Part shown: positions 35,246-45,355 of the stretch, one piece after another
Numbering within the stretch: the stretch's first letter is position 1
Layout of the letters: every line of letters starts with the position of its first letter
NCBI GenBank assembly: GCA_013376735.1
Contig: VINJ01000001.1
Coordinates: 992,001 to 1,056,000, forward strand
Direction: 5' to 3'
DNA from: a bacterium Scap17
GTDB lineage: Bacteria > Pseudomonadota > Gammaproteobacteria > Pseudomonadales > Halomonadaceae
DNA length: 64,000 bases
Program-made: the position numbers and the translations under genes
Notes under the pieces: generated by a model
Told to the model about the DNA's origin: nothing
What the model saw: only the letters and a program-made list of their open reading frames with translations
Database searches by the model: none

Positions 35246-36321
35246 CACAGGTATCCAGTGATCAGAACGCTGGCGACACCTCGCAACGAGAGGGTGTGGC
35301 GCTGGATAGCTGCAATACCCTGGGCTTCTCGGCGCGTGCCCGTGCCCTGAGTGAGCCACACACCATCGAGGCGGCCAGGGCGCAAGTGCTGGCCTCCCGG
35401 CAGGCTGGTGAGCGTCTGGTGGTGATCGGCGGCGGCAGCAATCTGGTGTTGCTGCCGTGGCTGGATGCCCATGTCATGCGCCCGGCCTTTGACGAGGTCA
35501 CCATCACGCCAGCAGAAGACGGCCTGACGGCCACGGTCTCTGTCGAGGCCGGCAAGCGCTGGCATGCCCTGGTGATGGAGCTGGCCGCCGCCGGCTGGTG
35601 GGGCTATGAAAATCTGGCGCTGATTCCCGGTTGCTGCGGTGCGGCGCCTATCCAGAATATCGGCGCCTATGGCGTCGAGCTGGCAGACCACTTGCTGCGT
35701 CTGGAAGTCATGTCGCTGGAAGATGGCAGCTGCCGTTGGATGAATCGTGAGGAATGCGGTTTCGGCTATCGCGACAGCATCTTCAAGGGCGCGCTTGAGC
35801 ATCGCGTGCTGATCACGCGCCTGGAGTTGCAGGTATCGCGCCAGGCGGCGCCCCGGCTCGGTTATGGTGATCTCGCCCAGCGCGTCAGTGCGGCGCTGCC
35901 GCAAGGGGAGGAGGCGACGCCGTTGCAGGTCGCCCGGGCGGTGATTGCCACGCGCAGTGAGAAGTTGCCCGACCCCGCGCAACTCGGCAATGCCGGCAGT
36001 TTCTTCAAGAATCCACAGCTTCCCCAGGCTGAGGCCCAGGCGCTGCTGACCCGCTTCCCGAGCTTGCCGCATTACCCGCAGGCCGATGGCAGCATCAAGC
36101 TGGCAGCAGGCTGGCTGATCGATCAATGTGGTCTCAAGGGCGCGCGCAGAGGCCATGTCGGCGTGCATGCTCAGCAGGCGCTGGTGCTGGTGCACTTCGG
36201 CGAGGGGGCCGTCACGGAGCTGCTGGCACTGGCGCAGGAGGTGCGCGAGGCCGTTCACGCCCGTTTCGGTGTCTGGCTCGAACAGGAGCCGCGCGAGCTG
36301 GGGATGATGCCTGAAGGGTAA
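35242..36321 (+). CDS. murB: UDP-N-acetylenolpyruvoylglucosamine reductase
   Basis: Flavoenzyme that makes UDP-MurNAc, the second committed step of peptidoglycan synthesis. The 359-residue protein is the E. coli-like type I form. FAD-binding motifs are VIGGGSNLVLL and IPGCCGAAPIQNIGAYGVEL. The proton-donor Ser lies in GNAGSFFKNP (~250), then AAGWLIDQCGLKGAR and the terminal Glu region WLEQEPRELG. A polar N-terminal stretch of ~25 residues precedes the domain. It is the last gene of the kdsB-ptp-murB run and is followed by a strong terminator. Confidence 0.95.
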   Translation: MTQVSSDQNAGDTSQREGVALDSCNTLGFSARARALSEPHTIEAARAQVLASRQAGERLVVIGGGSNLVLLPWLDAHVMRPAFDEVTITPAEDGLTATVSVEAGKRWHALVMELAAAGWWGYENLALIPGCCGAAPIQNIGAYGVELADHLLRLEVMSLEDGSCRWMNREECGFGYRDSIFKGALEHRVLITRLELQVSRQAAPRLGYGDLAQRVSAALPQGEEATPLQVARAVIATRSEKLPDPAQLGNAGSFFKNPQLPQAEAQALLTRFPSLPHYPQADGSIKLAAGWLIDQCGLKGARRGHVGVHAQQALVLVHFGEGAVTELLALAQEVREAVHARFGVWLEQEPRELGMMPEG

Positions 36322-36367
36322 TGCCCGAGGACTGAGGCCCAGCGTCGTGTACACTGAGCTATACGCT

Positions 36368-36415
36368 GAAAACAAGAACGCCCCGCAGGCAAGCCTGCGG
36401 GGCGTTCTTGTTTTC
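36368..36415. terminator. long bidirectional terminator, murB / rne
   Basis: A perfect 23-bp inverted repeat (arms 36368-36390 and 36393-36415, core AACGCCCCGCAGG) is flanked by A-rich and T-rich ends on both sides, between two convergent genes. Confidence 0.9.
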
Positions 36416-36556
36416 ATCTGACTTGCTGCTCAGCGAGAGCGGCCGGCAGACGCTGGCAGGGTCCTCTGCCTTGCTGCCTTTCTGGCGCCCCCTTCAGCGC
36501 TTGTGGCTGAAAGGGGCAGCAGAGTGACGGCAGGGGCAGGGCGCCAGCCCCAGGCC

Positions 36557-39500
36557 TCAGTGTGACGTGTTGCTGTCATCCTGAGCGGTCGTGTCCTGAG
36601 TCTCTGCGCTGGCCTGTTGTGCAGCAGCACGTTCGGCAGCTTCACGCTCACGACGACGCACTTCGCGCGGATCGTTGTAGGCGCGTTCGCCACGGCGACG
36701 GCGGGTCTCGGTGGCTGGCTGCGCGCTGTCCTGCTGCACGCCTTCTGCCGCTGCTGCCTCGCCTTGCTCGTTCGGTGCCTGCTTCTGCTCGCTGTCAGCG
36801 ACTTCCGCCGTGGAGATGTCGTCGCTCACGGCTTGCGCCACGGCGACATTGTCGTGACGCTCGGCAGTCGCGAACGCTGCCTCGGCCGGGGCGTTCTCGA
36901 CGCTGGCGCTTACGTTGACGGCGCTTTCGGCACCTTCAGCAGCAGCATCAGAGCCTTCAGCGTTTGTAGAGCCGTCAGCAGAATCGGAGCCTTCAGCTGA
37001 TTGAGAGCCTTCCGCAGCTTCAGCGACAGTATCTGCGGTGCGCTCGGTGCTGACGGCAGGCTCAATCTCAGTGCTGGCCACGTCAGCGTTTTGCGTCACC
37101 TTCGCCTCGCTGGTCTCAGTCTGCTGAGGAGCCTCTTCGTGCGCGGCCTCCTGTACAGGCTGTTCAGCGGCGGCTGGTTCCACGGCAGGTTCTTCCACGG
37201 CAGGTTCTTCCGCCGCCGGCTGCGCAGGCTGGCTGGCAGAGTCTGCCTCAGCGGCGACCGCTTTGTCTGCGTCAGCGGCAGGTGCCGGAGCGTCAGTCTG
37301 CTCGGCAGCTTGCGCTTCGGCGCCGTTCTCACTGACAGTGATTTCACCTTGCGGCGCTTCAGGCGCAGCGGCTTCGCTGATCACGCTTTCCTTCAGCGAC
37401 TGCTCATCGGCCGCGGCTTCCGGTGCGACTTCTGCAGCGGTGACGTCCGGCGTGTCGACGGCGGCGTCAGCTTCGCTGGCCTGCGGCTGGTGAACGCTTG
37501 GCTGCTGGACGGCATGCTGCTCAGTGCGCTGGGCGGCGTGCTGCTCAGGCTTCTGCGCCTGGTGAGCGCCAGTGGCAGGCGCTTCTGACGCCTCTTCGTC
37601 AGGTGCGTCGATCGGCGCTTCGGCGACCGGCTCGGCCACTTCCGCTGGCTCAGACTCAGACGCTTGCGCGTCGGATGCCGCTGACTCAGGGGCTACCGTC
37701 TCTTTCAGCGTCTCGTTGCTCGGCTCGCTGACTTCCGGTGCGGCGACTGCCGTGAGGTCTGCGCTGGCAGACGGCTCGGCGGTGGCCGGCGTGTCCTGTG
37801 CAGCGGTGCTGTTTTCATCCTGCGGAGCGCTGTCACTGCCTTGCGGGGCATTGGCTTCGCCCTGCGGAGCAGCGGTAGTGGCGTTGACGGCTTCGGCACC
37901 TTCCTCGGAAATGGTCGGCACCACAGCGGCTGCCGGAGCAGCGGCTGCCTGCGGGCCTGCCAGCGCCATGGCCTTGAGCGATTTCTGCTCTTCGACCGCC
38001 TGCGGGTTCAGAGCGTGCTGACGGCTGCGCACACGCGGGTTGTTGCGTGTCTGCTGGTCTTCGCTGCTGACCTGCTGTTCCTCCTGCTCGGCCTGTTCGG
38101 CTGCCTTGATGGACTCGCGTGCCTGCTTGCTGTCGACCTGTTCGGCCTTGTCAGTCTTGCTCGGCTTTTCACCACGTGCCGGCTTGTCGCTGCGCTTGCC
38201 GGAATCGCGCTTGCTGGCGTTGTCGGCCTTCGAGCTGTTGTCGGCCTGCGCCTTCGGCTCGGCTTGAGGCTTGCTGTCGTTGGTGACGATTTCCTGCTGG
38301 CTGTCCTGACGCGACTCGTTGGACTTGCGACGGCTGCCACGGTCGTTGCGCTGACGGCGCTTGTTGCTGTTACGGCCATCGTTCTGGCTGTTGCTGTCAG
38401 CATCGTTGTTGCGTGACGCGTTGTCATTGCGACGACGGGAGTCCTTGCGGTTGTCATCGCGCTCGTTGCCACGGCCGTCATTGCTGCGGTCGTTGTTGCG
38501 ATCGTTTTTGCGATCGTCGCTACGTTCAGCGTTACGGCCATTGCGGGAATCGTTGCGAGCCGCTGCCGGAGCACTGGCTTCACTGACGGTCTCGCGACGC
38601 TCGCGGGCCTTTTCCAGTGCCTTGCGCGCTTCGCTGGACTTGGCCGGTGCTGCGCTGTCGCTGTCATTGCCCAGCAGGCGGCTGAAGCCTCGCGCCAGGC
38701 GCGACAGCAGGCCGCCACCGGCGACGGGGGCTGCTGTGCTGGCGTGAGACTGGGCGGGCGCCTGGGTGACGACTGCCTGCTTGCTGGCCTGAGCGCGGCT
38801 GTCGTTGCTCTGGTTCGAACGATTACTCTGACGGCTGTCATTGCGCGAGCTTTGACGGCTGTCGTTGCGGCCTTCGCTGCGAGTGTCGTTACGAGACTCG
38901 TTGCGCGAGTCCTGACGATTGCGTCCGCTGCCATTGGTGTTGCGACGACGGTTGGCGTTGTTCTTGCCGTTTCCGTTACGGCTGTCGTCATCGTTGCCGC
39001 TGTCGGCGCTCTCGGCCGATGCAGCAGGCGCCTGTGCGGCGGCAACCGGAGCCGGCGTGGTGTGGGACACGCTCTTGACAGCGGCTTCGGTGCGCGCCGG
39101 CGGCTTGTCGAAGTTCGGGTCCGGTTCCTTGCCGACTTCGGTCTCGACGGACAGTTCGAAGCTGGACTTGTCGGCACCGTCTTCATCGACGTGGTCATCA
39201 CGCAGACGCACGACTTCGTAGTGCGGGGTGTCGAGTTCCGGGTTCGGCAGCAGCACGACATTCACGCCCTGACGACGTTCGATGTCGAACAGCGTGGCGC
39301 GCTTCTCGTTGAGCAGGTAGGTCGCGACCGGCACCGGCAGAATGGCGCGGATCTGCGAGCTGCGCTCCTTCATGGCCTCTTCTTCGATCAGGCGCATGAT
39401 CGAGAGCGCCATGGAGCGCACGTCACGGATGGTGCCCTGGCCGTCACAGCGCGGGCAGACCACGCCGCTGGTCTCGCCCAGAGACGGACGCAGGCGCTGG

Positions 39501-40660
39501 CGCGACATTTCCATCAGGCCGAAGCGTGAGATGCGACCGATCTGGACGCGGGCGCGGTCGATCTTGAGCGCATCGCGCACGCGATTCTCGACTTCACGCT
39601 GGTTGCGTGCCGGTGTCATGTCGATGAAGTCGATCACCACCAGGCCGCCGATATCGCGCAGGCGCAGCTGACGAGCGATCTCGTCCGCGGCTTCCAGGTT
39701 GGTCTGCAGCGCGGTTTCCTCGATATCACTGCCGCGGGTGGCGCGAGCGGAGTTGATGTCGATGGAAACGAGGGCTTCGGTGTGGTCGATGACGATGGCG
39801 CCACCGGAGGGCAGCTTCACTTCACGCTGGTAGGCGGTCTCGATCTGGGATTCGATCTGGAAGCGCGAGAACAGCGGCACATCGTCTTCGTAGAGCTTGA
39901 TCTTCTGCTGGTAGCTCGGCATCACCTGACGCACGAAGGACAGCGCTTCTTCCTGGACTTCCGGAGAGTCGATCAGCACCTCACCGATGTCATTGCGCAG
40001 GTAATCGCGCATGGCACGGATGATGACGTTGGATTCACGGTAGATCAGGAAGGGGGCTGGGCGGCTGGAAGCAGCCTTGGTCACCGCGTCCCACACCTGG
40101 GCCAGGTAGTCGAGGTCCCATTGCAGTTCTTCGGCGCTCTTGCCGATGCCGGCGGTGCGCACGATGACGCCCATCTTGTCCGGCAGGGTCAGGCTGTTCA
40201 TCGCTTCCTTCAGCTGAGCGCGCTCTTCGCCCTCGATGCGGCGGGAAATACCACCGGCACGCGGGTTGTTGGGCATCAGCACCAGGAAGCGGCCGGCCAG
40301 GCTGATGAAGGTGGTCAGGGCGGCGCCCTTGTTGCCACGTTCTTCCTTGTCGACCTGGACGATGACTTCCTGGCCTTCCTTGAGCACTTCACGAATGTTG
40401 GGGCGGCCCTGGCCGGGGTCCTTGGAGAAGTACTCGCGGGAGATTTCCTTGAGCGGCAGGAAGCCGTGGCGTTCGGCGCCGAAGTCGACGAAGCAGGCTT
40501 CGAGGCTGGGCTCGATGCGGGTGATCTTGCCGCGGTAGATATTGGCTTTCTTCTGTTCGCGGGCGCCGGACTCGATGTCGAGATCGTAAAGGCGTTGTCC
40601 GTCGACCAGTGCGACGCGCAGCTCTTCCGGCTGGGTCGCGTTGATGAGCATCCGTTTCAT
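36557..40660 (-). CDS. rne: ribonuclease E, extended C-terminal tail
   Basis: Endonuclease central to mRNA decay and rRNA/tRNA processing, and scaffold of the degradosome. The catalytic half is orthodox: an S1 domain (residues ~36-120), Asp301 ([13 protein letters not shown]) and Asp344 ([10 protein letters not shown]) for Mg2+, and the Zn-link CPRCDGQG (Cys402, Cys405). Residues ~540-1367 are low-complexity: an Arg/Asn/Ser/Asp-rich stretch with repeated RNDSR-like units, a Lys/Ser/Asp stretch, a very long Ala/Glu/Pro-rich acidic part, and a short basic end [20 protein letters not shown]. At 1367 residues it is much longer than the 1061 of E. coli. The tail probably binds RNA and partner enzymes. 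Confidence 0.96.
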   Translation of the reverse strand: MKRMLINATQPEELRVALVDGQRLYDLDIESGAREQKKANIYRGKITRIEPSLEACFVDFGAERHGFLPLKEISREYFSKDPGQGRPNIREVLKEGQEVIVQVDKEERGNKGAALTTFISLAGRFLVLMPNNPRAGGISRRIEGEERAQLKEAMNSLTLPDKMGVIVRTAGIGKSAEELQWDLDYLAQVWDAVTKAASSRPAPFLIYRESNVIIRAMRDYLRNDIGEVLIDSPEVQEEALSFVRQVMPSYQQKIKLYEDDVPLFSRFQIESQIETAYQREVKLPSGGAIVIDHTEALVSIDINSARATRGSDIEETALQTNLEAADEIARQLRLRDIGGLVVIDFIDMTPARNQREVENRVRDALKIDRARVQIGRISRFGLMEMSRQRLRPSLGETSGVVCPRCDGQGTIRDVRSMALSIMRLIEEEAMKERSSQIRAILPVPVATYLLNEKRATLFDIERRQGVNVVLLPNPELDTPHYEVVRLRDDHVDEDGADKSSFELSVETEVGKEPDPNFDKPPARTEAAVKSVSHTTPAPVAAAQAPAASAESADSGNDDDSRNGNGKNNANRRRNTNGSGRNRQDSRNESRNDTRSEGRNDSRQSSRNDSRQSNRSNQSNDSRAQASKQAVVTQAPAQSHASTAAPVAGGGLLSRLARGFSRLLGNDSDSAAPAKSSEARKALEKARERRETVSEASAPAAARNDSRNGRNAERSDDRKNDRNNDRSNDGRGNERDDNRKDSRRRNDNASRNNDADSNSQNDGRNSNKRRQRNDRGSRRKSNESRQDSQQEIVTNDSKPQAEPKAQADNSSKADNASKRDSGKRSDKPARGEKPSKTDKAEQVDSKQARESIKAAEQAEQEEQQVSSEDQQTRNNPRVRSRQHALNPQAVEEQKSLKAMALAGPQAAAAPAAAVVPTISEEGAEAVNATTAAPQGEANAPQGSDSAPQDENSTAAQDTPATAEPSASADLTAVAAPEVSEPSNETLKETVAPESAASDAQASESEPAEVAEPVAEAPIDAPDEEASEAPATGAHQAQKPEQHAAQRTEQHAVQQPSVHQPQASEADAAVDTPDVTAAEVAPEAAADEQSLKESVISEAAAPEAPQGEITVSENGAEAQAAEQTDAPAPAADADKAVAAEADSASQPAQPAAEEPAVEEPAVEPAAAEQPVQEAAHEEAPQQTETSEAKVTQNADVASTEIEPAVSTERTADTVAEAAEGSQSAEGSDSADGSTNAEGSDAAAEGAESAVNVSASVENAPAEAAFATAERHDNVAVAQAVSDDISTAEVADSEQKQAPNEQGEAAAAEGVQQDSAQPATETRRRRGERAYNDPREVRRREREAAERAAAQQASAETQDTTAQDDSNTSH

Positions 40661-41465
40661 GTCGTCTCGCTAGACTGGGCGTGCCGAAGGGCAGCCGCAT
40701 TGTGCGTCGGCGACGAGGAACCGTTTTCCGCTTCGTGTTGTGCTCAGCGCATGTCGTGGAATGCGTTTTTCGCATGCAGGCAAGTCCGTGACGGGCCACA
40801 TGCGGCATGATCATGTTGAGTACTTGGAAGAGGCAGGACGTGTTGCGGGGATTGGTACTCCTCCGGCCCTGCGGTCTCTTCCCTAACACCTGGCATTTGC
40901 CGATTCATCGACGCCGGCCTTCGGCACGGATATCGAATGATGACCCGGGCTTCATGCCCGAGCGGTCTTGTGTCGTTGGCCCATGAATGACTGGGCATCT
41001 TGCTGTCTTGCCTGCGCAGGCGACTTTCGGGCTCTCGCGACATCATCTCGTGGAGTCTGCAACGAAGGCTCGAAGGGCGATTGCGCTGCGGCGCGCGGCG
41101 TCATGCGTTCCGCGCCCGCTGATATCGTCATCAGGTCCTGTGAGACCTGAGCGACATCGATGTTTTGCGTCAGCTGTTGGTCCGGCCACTGGCCGCGAAT
41201 GACTGTCCTTGGGGCTGCCTTCGCTGCCTGTGATTGACAGGTGCGATGCGCGGGACAGCACGCTACCGACATGGTAGATGACAACAGGGTGCTTGCGTGA
41301 CCTGCACGGTGCTGATGTCGGTGCGCGTTGCTTCATTGCGGGCCATCTGACCCTCTCCGCCGGCGTGAAGCACCTTGTTGAAGTGCCGGGTGCGCCGTTT
41401 TTCCGGCCGCTGTGACAGGGCTGCGGAGACGATGATCGGGCATATAGAGAAGGCCCATCTCACTG
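40661..41465 (-). other. long untranslated leader of rne (inferred)
   Basis: Between the rne start and its best promoter lie ~800 bases with no recognisable protein. Small hairpins include ATGCG-TTTTT-CGCAT (40771-40785), GCCTGCGCAGGC (41010-41021), AGGTC-CTGTGA-GACCT and CCTGT-GATTG-ACAGG. E. coli rne has a 361-nt leader through which RNase E controls its own mRNA; a similar role is inferred here. Overlapping open frames in this stretch show no family resemblance. Confidence 0.5.
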
Positions 41466-41471
41466 CGCTCG

Positions 41472-41500
41472 AATATACCAGTAAAGGTATGTACCAGCAA
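41472..41500 (-). promoter_or_regulatory. sigma70 promoter for rne
   Basis: On the minus strand TTGCTG (41495-41500), exactly 17 bases, then TATATT (41472-41477) preceded by TGG, making an extended -10. Initiation would be near 41465. It is the best match in the 1-kb rne-rluC interval. Confidence 0.6.
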
Positions 41501-41694
41501 TTCAGCTGCCAGATCAAACGCTTCGCTACATCGCCTGAGATACGAGGCCCGGCGAGCCGCTCGTGCGATCGCCATGTGGCGCGATGATTCCCCATTGGTC
41601 GCATGACACCGTAGAATGGCCGGTCTGAGTGCGTCACGGCGCACGGCAACAAGATGAGCAGGCCGCGCGAAGGCGGGGCCGGAAGGAGTGCGAC

Positions 41695-42654
41695 ATGGCC
41701 GACGGCCAATCAGTCCAGTGGATCGAGGTTGCCCCGGAGTTGGCCGGGCAACGTATCGACAACTTTCTGCGTACCCGCTTGAAGGGCGCACCCAAGGCGT
41801 TGATCTATCGCATCGTGCGCAAGGGGGAAGTGCGCGTGAACAAGAAGCGCATCAAGGTGGATTACCGCCTGCAGGCCGGTGATCTGGTGCGCGTACCGCC
41901 ACTGCGCCTCTCGCCGGAAGCCGCTGTCCAGGAAGTCAGCGACAACCTGCGTGAGGTGCTGGCGGGCTGCATCGTGCGAGAGACGGATGATTTCATGGTC
42001 ATCAACAAGCCCTCAGGACTTGCCGTGCATGGCGGCAGTGGCGTCAAGATCGGCCTGATCGAGGCCATGCGCCAGATTCGTACTGATCTGCCGTTCCTGG
42101 AGCTGGTGCACCGCCTGGACCGTGATACTTCCGGTTGCATTCTGCTGGCCAAGTCGCGGGCAGCGCTGTTGCAGCTCAATGCCGACCTCAAGGCCCACAA
42201 GATGACCAAGCTGTATCTGGCACTGGTCGAGGGGCGCTGGGATTCCCGGCGCGATTACGTCAATGCGCCACTGGAGCGCTATGACGGAGGCAATGGTGAG
42301 CGGCGAGTGCGTGTCGATGAGGCTGGCAAGACAGCCAGTACCCGCTATGCCGTGCGTGAGGCCTATCCGAGCATGACGCTGGTCGAGGCCGAGCCGATCA
42401 CCGGGCGCACCCACCAGATCCGCGTGCACTCGGTGCATGCCGGGCATCCGCTGCTCGGCGATACCAAGTACGGTACCGAGCGCGGCAATGCACTGGCGAA
42501 GAAGGTCGGGCTGGAGCGCCTCTTCCTGCATGCCGCCCAGTTGAGTTTTCCTGATCCGATCGATGGGCGCACCGTCACCGTGCGCGCGCCGCTGGACAAG
42601 CGGATGAAGCGCGTTCTTGCCACCGCCAGGGAGCTGGGAGCTCGTCATGACTGA
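41695..42654 (+). CDS. rluC: 23S rRNA pseudouridine synthase RluC
   Basis: Makes pseudouridine at three sites of 23S rRNA (955, 2504, 2580 in E. coli numbering). The 319-residue protein has an N-terminal S4 domain (GQRIDNFLRTRLKGAPKALIYRIVRKGEVRVN) and the catalytic motif HRLDRDTSG with Asp144, then GRTHQIRVHSVHAGHPLLGD. GGAAGGAG precedes the ATG at 41695. It is divergent from rne, as in E. coli, and overlaps the HAD gene by 8 bases. Confidence 0.95.
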   Translation: MADGQSVQWIEVAPELAGQRIDNFLRTRLKGAPKALIYRIVRKGEVRVNKKRIKVDYRLQAGDLVRVPPLRLSPEAAVQEVSDNLREVLAGCIVRETDDFMVINKPSGLAVHGGSGVKIGLIEAMRQIRTDLPFLELVHRLDRDTSGCILLAKSRAALLQLNADLKAHKMTKLYLALVEGRWDSRRDYVNAPLERYDGGNGERRVRVDEAGKTASTRYAVREAYPSMTLVEAEPITGRTHQIRVHSVHAGHPLLGDTKYGTERGNALAKKVGLERLFLHAAQLSFPDPIDGRTVTVRAPLDKRMKRVLATARELGARHD

Positions 42655-43333
42655 TCTCGCTGCAGGACTGCCGCAACCACGCTATCGGCTGGTCATCTTC
42701 GACTGGGATGGCACCTTGATGGACTCCGAGGCACGTATCGTCGACTGCCTGCAGGCGGCGTCGGTGGCTACCGGTATGGGCGAGTTACCGGCCCACGCCG
42801 CGCGTGACATCATCGGGCTCGGGTTGCCTGAAGCCATGGAGCGCCTGTTCCCGGGGGCGACGGCCGAGCAGTGCGATGCACTGGTCGAGGCCTACAAGGC
42901 GCATTTCGTGGCGGTTGATACCACCCCGCTGGACTTCTTTCCCGGTGTCGAGGCCGGTATCCAGCGTCTGCGGCGTCACCCCGAGCAGCTGCTGGCGGTC
43001 GCGACCGGCAAGAGCCGTCGCGGACTGGATCGCATGTTCAAGGCCCATGACTGTGGTGACTGGTTCCACGCCTCGCGCACCGCGGACGTGACGCTGTCCA
43101 AGCCGCATCCGCGCATGCTCGAGGAGCTGCTGGTCGAGCTGAACGTTGAGGCGCATGAGGCGCTGATGGTCGGCGATACCGAATATGATCTCGAGATGGC
43201 GCGCGCACTGGGGATGCACAGTGTCGGCGTCGACTACGGCGTTCACAGTGTTCCGCGCCTTGAGTCCTGTGCGCCGCAGCGTATCGTCTCGCATTTCGAT
43301 GAATTGATGGAGTGGCTGTGCGTGGCCGGATAG
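42647..43333 (+). CDS. HAD-family phosphatase (Gph/PGP-like)
   Basis: A 228-residue haloacid-dehalogenase phosphatase. Motif I is FDWDGTLMDSEA (Asp19 nucleophile, Asp21), motif II is AVATGKSRRGLD, motif III is KPHPRMLEELL and motif IV is LMVGDTEYDLEMA. The helical cap between motifs I and II places it near phosphoglycolate phosphatase or pyrophosphatase PpaX. The true substrate is unknown. The start at 42647 follows GGGAG and lies inside the end of rluC, so translation is coupled. Confidence 0.88.
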   Translation: MTDLAAGLPQPRYRLVIFDWDGTLMDSEARIVDCLQAASVATGMGELPAHAARDIIGLGLPEAMERLFPGATAEQCDALVEAYKAHFVAVDTTPLDFFPGVEAGIQRLRRHPEQLLAVATGKSRRGLDRMFKAHDCGDWFHASRTADVTLSKPHPRMLEELLVELNVEAHEALMVGDTEYDLEMARALGMHSVGVDYGVHSVPRLESCAPQRIVSHFDELMEWLCVAG

Positions 43334-43367
43334 CGGCCACGATTGCCCGGTACAGGAGCAGCAAGCG

Positions 43368-44438
43368 ATGAGTGACAGGCCGCAGGACCCCTGGCGTGAA
43401 GGGCCGCAAGGCAAGGGCGAGAGTGACGTGGGTGGGGCGGGTGTGGGCAGCGCTGCCGGTGACCGAGAGGTGGACTGGCAGGCGCGCGAGCGTACCGTGC
43501 AGCTCGAGATGATGGACCGCTGGGTGCAGGGTGTGGTGACCGAGCAGCGGCGTTCGCGGCGCTGGAAGCTGTTCTTCCGCTTCCTGTTCGCGTTGCTGTT
43601 CATCGCCTCGATCGCGACCTCGGTGACGCTGTTCACGCTCGGCAGTCAGCCAGCCGCACTGCCCGGCGAGCAGCATCTGGGCGTGGTGCGTGTGAAGGGC
43701 GTCATCGAGGCGGATGGCGAAGCCAACGCCGAGCGCATCATCAAGGGCTTGCGCAAGGCATGGGCGTCCCCGGCCTCCGTCGCGGTGGTGCTCGATATCA
43801 ACTCGCCGGGGGGAAGCCCGGTGCAGTCCCAGCGCGTCTACGACGAGCTGATGCGCCTGCGAGAGCAGGGTGACAAGCCGGTGATCGCGGTGATCGAGGA
43901 CCTGGGGGCGAGTGGCGCCTATTACATGGCGGCCGGCGCCGGTGAGATCATCGCCGCGCCTTCGAGCCTGGTGGGCTCCATCGGCGTGATCTCCTCAAGC
44001 TTCGGTCTCAAGGGGCCGCTGGAGAAGCTGGATATCGAGCGTCGCGTATTCACGGCAGGTGACAACAAGGCGTTCCTTGACCCGTTCTCGGATATTTCAC
44101 CGGATCAACGTGCCTTCTGGCAGAACGTGCTGGCCACGACGCATCAGCAGTTCATCGCGGCGGTCAAGACCGGGCGCGGCGAGCGCCTCAAGGATAACCC
44201 CGAGCTGTTCTCGGGGCTGATCTGGACCGGCGAGCAGGCGCGGAGGCTGGGGTTGGTCGATCGTACCGGTACGCTGGAAGAGCTGGCGGCGGAGCTGACG
44301 CCAGAGGCGGAGCTGCACGATTACACGCCGCGTCAGGACCCCTTCGAGCGCTTCACGCGGCGCTTCGCCGGTGTGATGGCCAGTGCGATGGGGCTCGAGA
44401 CGACGGTGTCGCCGGTCAGTTACCGCCTGCCCTGGTAG
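43368..44438 (+). CDS. sppA: signal peptide peptidase SppA, short form (S49)
   Basis: Inner-membrane serine protease that clears cleaved signal peptides. At 356 residues it is the single-domain type, unlike the 618-residue E. coli SppA. A ~65-residue polar N-terminus is followed by one helix (FFRFLFALLFIASIATSVTLFTLG). The S49 core has LDINSPGGSPVQSQRVYDEL, the nucleophile Ser near 182 in LGASGAYYMAA, LVGSIGVISSSFGLKG, and a candidate general-base Lys near 234 in TAGDNKAF. AGGAG precedes the ATG. Confidence 0.92.
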   Translation: MSDRPQDPWREGPQGKGESDVGGAGVGSAAGDREVDWQARERTVQLEMMDRWVQGVVTEQRRSRRWKLFFRFLFALLFIASIATSVTLFTLGSQPAALPGEQHLGVVRVKGVIEADGEANAERIIKGLRKAWASPASVAVVLDINSPGGSPVQSQRVYDELMRLREQGDKPVIAVIEDLGASGAYYMAAGAGEIIAAPSSLVGSIGVISSSFGLKGPLEKLDIERRVFTAGDNKAFLDPFSDISPDQRAFWQNVLATTHQQFIAAVKTGRGERLKDNPELFSGLIWTGEQARRLGLVDRTGTLEELAAELTPEAELHDYTPRQDPFERFTRRFAGVMASAMGLETTVSPVSYRLPW

Positions 44439-44449
44439 GCGAGCCAGAG

Positions 44450-44477
44450 CCGCAGCCCTCGTTGCTCAAGGCTGCGG
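44450..44477. terminator. possible bidirectional terminator, sppA / yceF
   Basis: An 8-bp stem (CCGCAGCC / GGCTGCGG) with a 12-base loop lies between convergent genes; TGTCTCTC follows on the plus strand. Confidence 0.45.
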
Positions 44478-44501
44478 TGTCTCTCGGGGGTGCGGTGCCA
44501 T

Positions 44502-45098
44502 TCAGGAGCGCGGCGCATCCAGCAGAGGGTTGACGCCTGCCTCGCGCAGCAGTTCGCACAGGCGAATCAGCGGCAGGCCGATCAGGCTGTTGGGATCACG
44601 CCCCTCGAGGCGCTCGAAGAGCGTGATGCCCAGGCCTTCCATGCGGAAACTGCCGGCGCTGTCGAGGGGGCGTTCTCGCTCGACGTAGCACTCGATCTCG
44701 GCGCTGGTCAGGGAGCGGAAGACGACTTCGTAGTCTTCATGGCAGACCCAGTGGCGCGCGGAGTGCGTGTCGATCAGGGCCAAGCCGGTCACGAAGCGCA
44801 CGCGACGTCCGGAGAAGCGCGCCAGCTGGGCGCGTGCGGCTGACAGGTCCACCGGCTTGCCCAGTATCTCGCCTTCGAAGACGGCGACCTGGTCGCTGCC
44901 GATGATCAGGTGATGGGGGTAGGCATCCGCCACGGCGTCGGCCTTGCCGAGTGCCAGGCGATGGACCAGTGTCTCGGCACTTTCTCCGTGGCGCGGCGTC
45001 TCATCGATGCTGGGAGCTGTCCAGGTGAAAGGCAGTCCGAGGCGTTCAAGCAGTTCACGACGCCAGCGTGAGCTGGACGCCAGGACCAGTGGAGTCAT
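44502..45098 (-). CDS. yceF: Maf-family nucleotide pyrophosphatase (YceF type)
   Basis: Hydrolyses modified nucleoside triphosphates; YceF of E. coli acts on m7GTP. The ~198-residue protein shows LASSSRWRRELLERLGLPF, DETPRHGES, HLIIGSDQVAVFEGEILGKP and SAGSFRMEGLGITLFERLEGRDPNSLIGLPL, closely matching YceF rather than the dTTP-acting YhdE. It starts at 45098 or the adjacent ATG at 45101, after GGGAG. Head-to-head with the yceD operon as in E. coli and Pseudomonas. Confidence 0.92.
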   Translation of the reverse strand: MTPLVLASSSRWRRELLERLGLPFTWTAPSIDETPRHGESAETLVHRLALGKADAVADAYPHHLIIGSDQVAVFEGEILGKPVDLSAARAQLARFSGRRVRFVTGLALIDTHSARHWVCHEDYEVVFRSLTSAEIECYVERERPLDSAGSFRMEGLGITLFERLEGRDPNSLIGLPLIRLCELLREAGVNPLLDAPRS

Positions 45099-45317
45099 CA
45101 TGGCTCTCCCGTCGGGGCGCGTTGCGAGCATTGGCTGGGCGGCGCGCGGCAAGTATTTGAAAAACAAGGGGGCAGGATGCCGTAAATCCTCTCGGCATTG
45201 AAGTGTCAGGCGCGTACAATCGCGCGCTGGACGTGTAGCCCAGTGTCAGTTGCCGCATATCGACGTGAAAGCGTGATGGTGAGGAGGCTGGCAAAAGCAA
45301 CAAGTTGCTCATGCATT

Positions 45318-45346
45318 TTGACACCGGGAGGGGGAATCCCTATTAT
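45318..45346 (+). promoter_or_regulatory. strong sigma70 promoter of the yceD-rpmF operon
   Basis: TTGACA (45318-45323), exactly 17 bases, then TATTAT (45341-45346). Transcription would begin near 45353, only about three bases before the yceD ATG. Confidence 0.75.
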
Positions 45347-45355
45347 GGCGCGCCT

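Noticed and set aside
37000-39000. Possible CRISPR-like repeats
   Set aside because: The repetitions are imperfect, in frame with the RNase E tail and lack equal-length unique spacers.
36617-39529. Several plus-strand frames opposite the rne tail, one resembling Leu/Arg-rich membrane segments
   Set aside because: They arise from the repetitive low-complexity rne sequence. No starts, ribosome sites or homology are visible.
40744-41336. Minus-strand frames of about 100 codons in the rne leader as small genes
   Set aside because: Three overlap in different frames, and none has a good ribosome site or recognisable sequence. A leader RNA is simpler.
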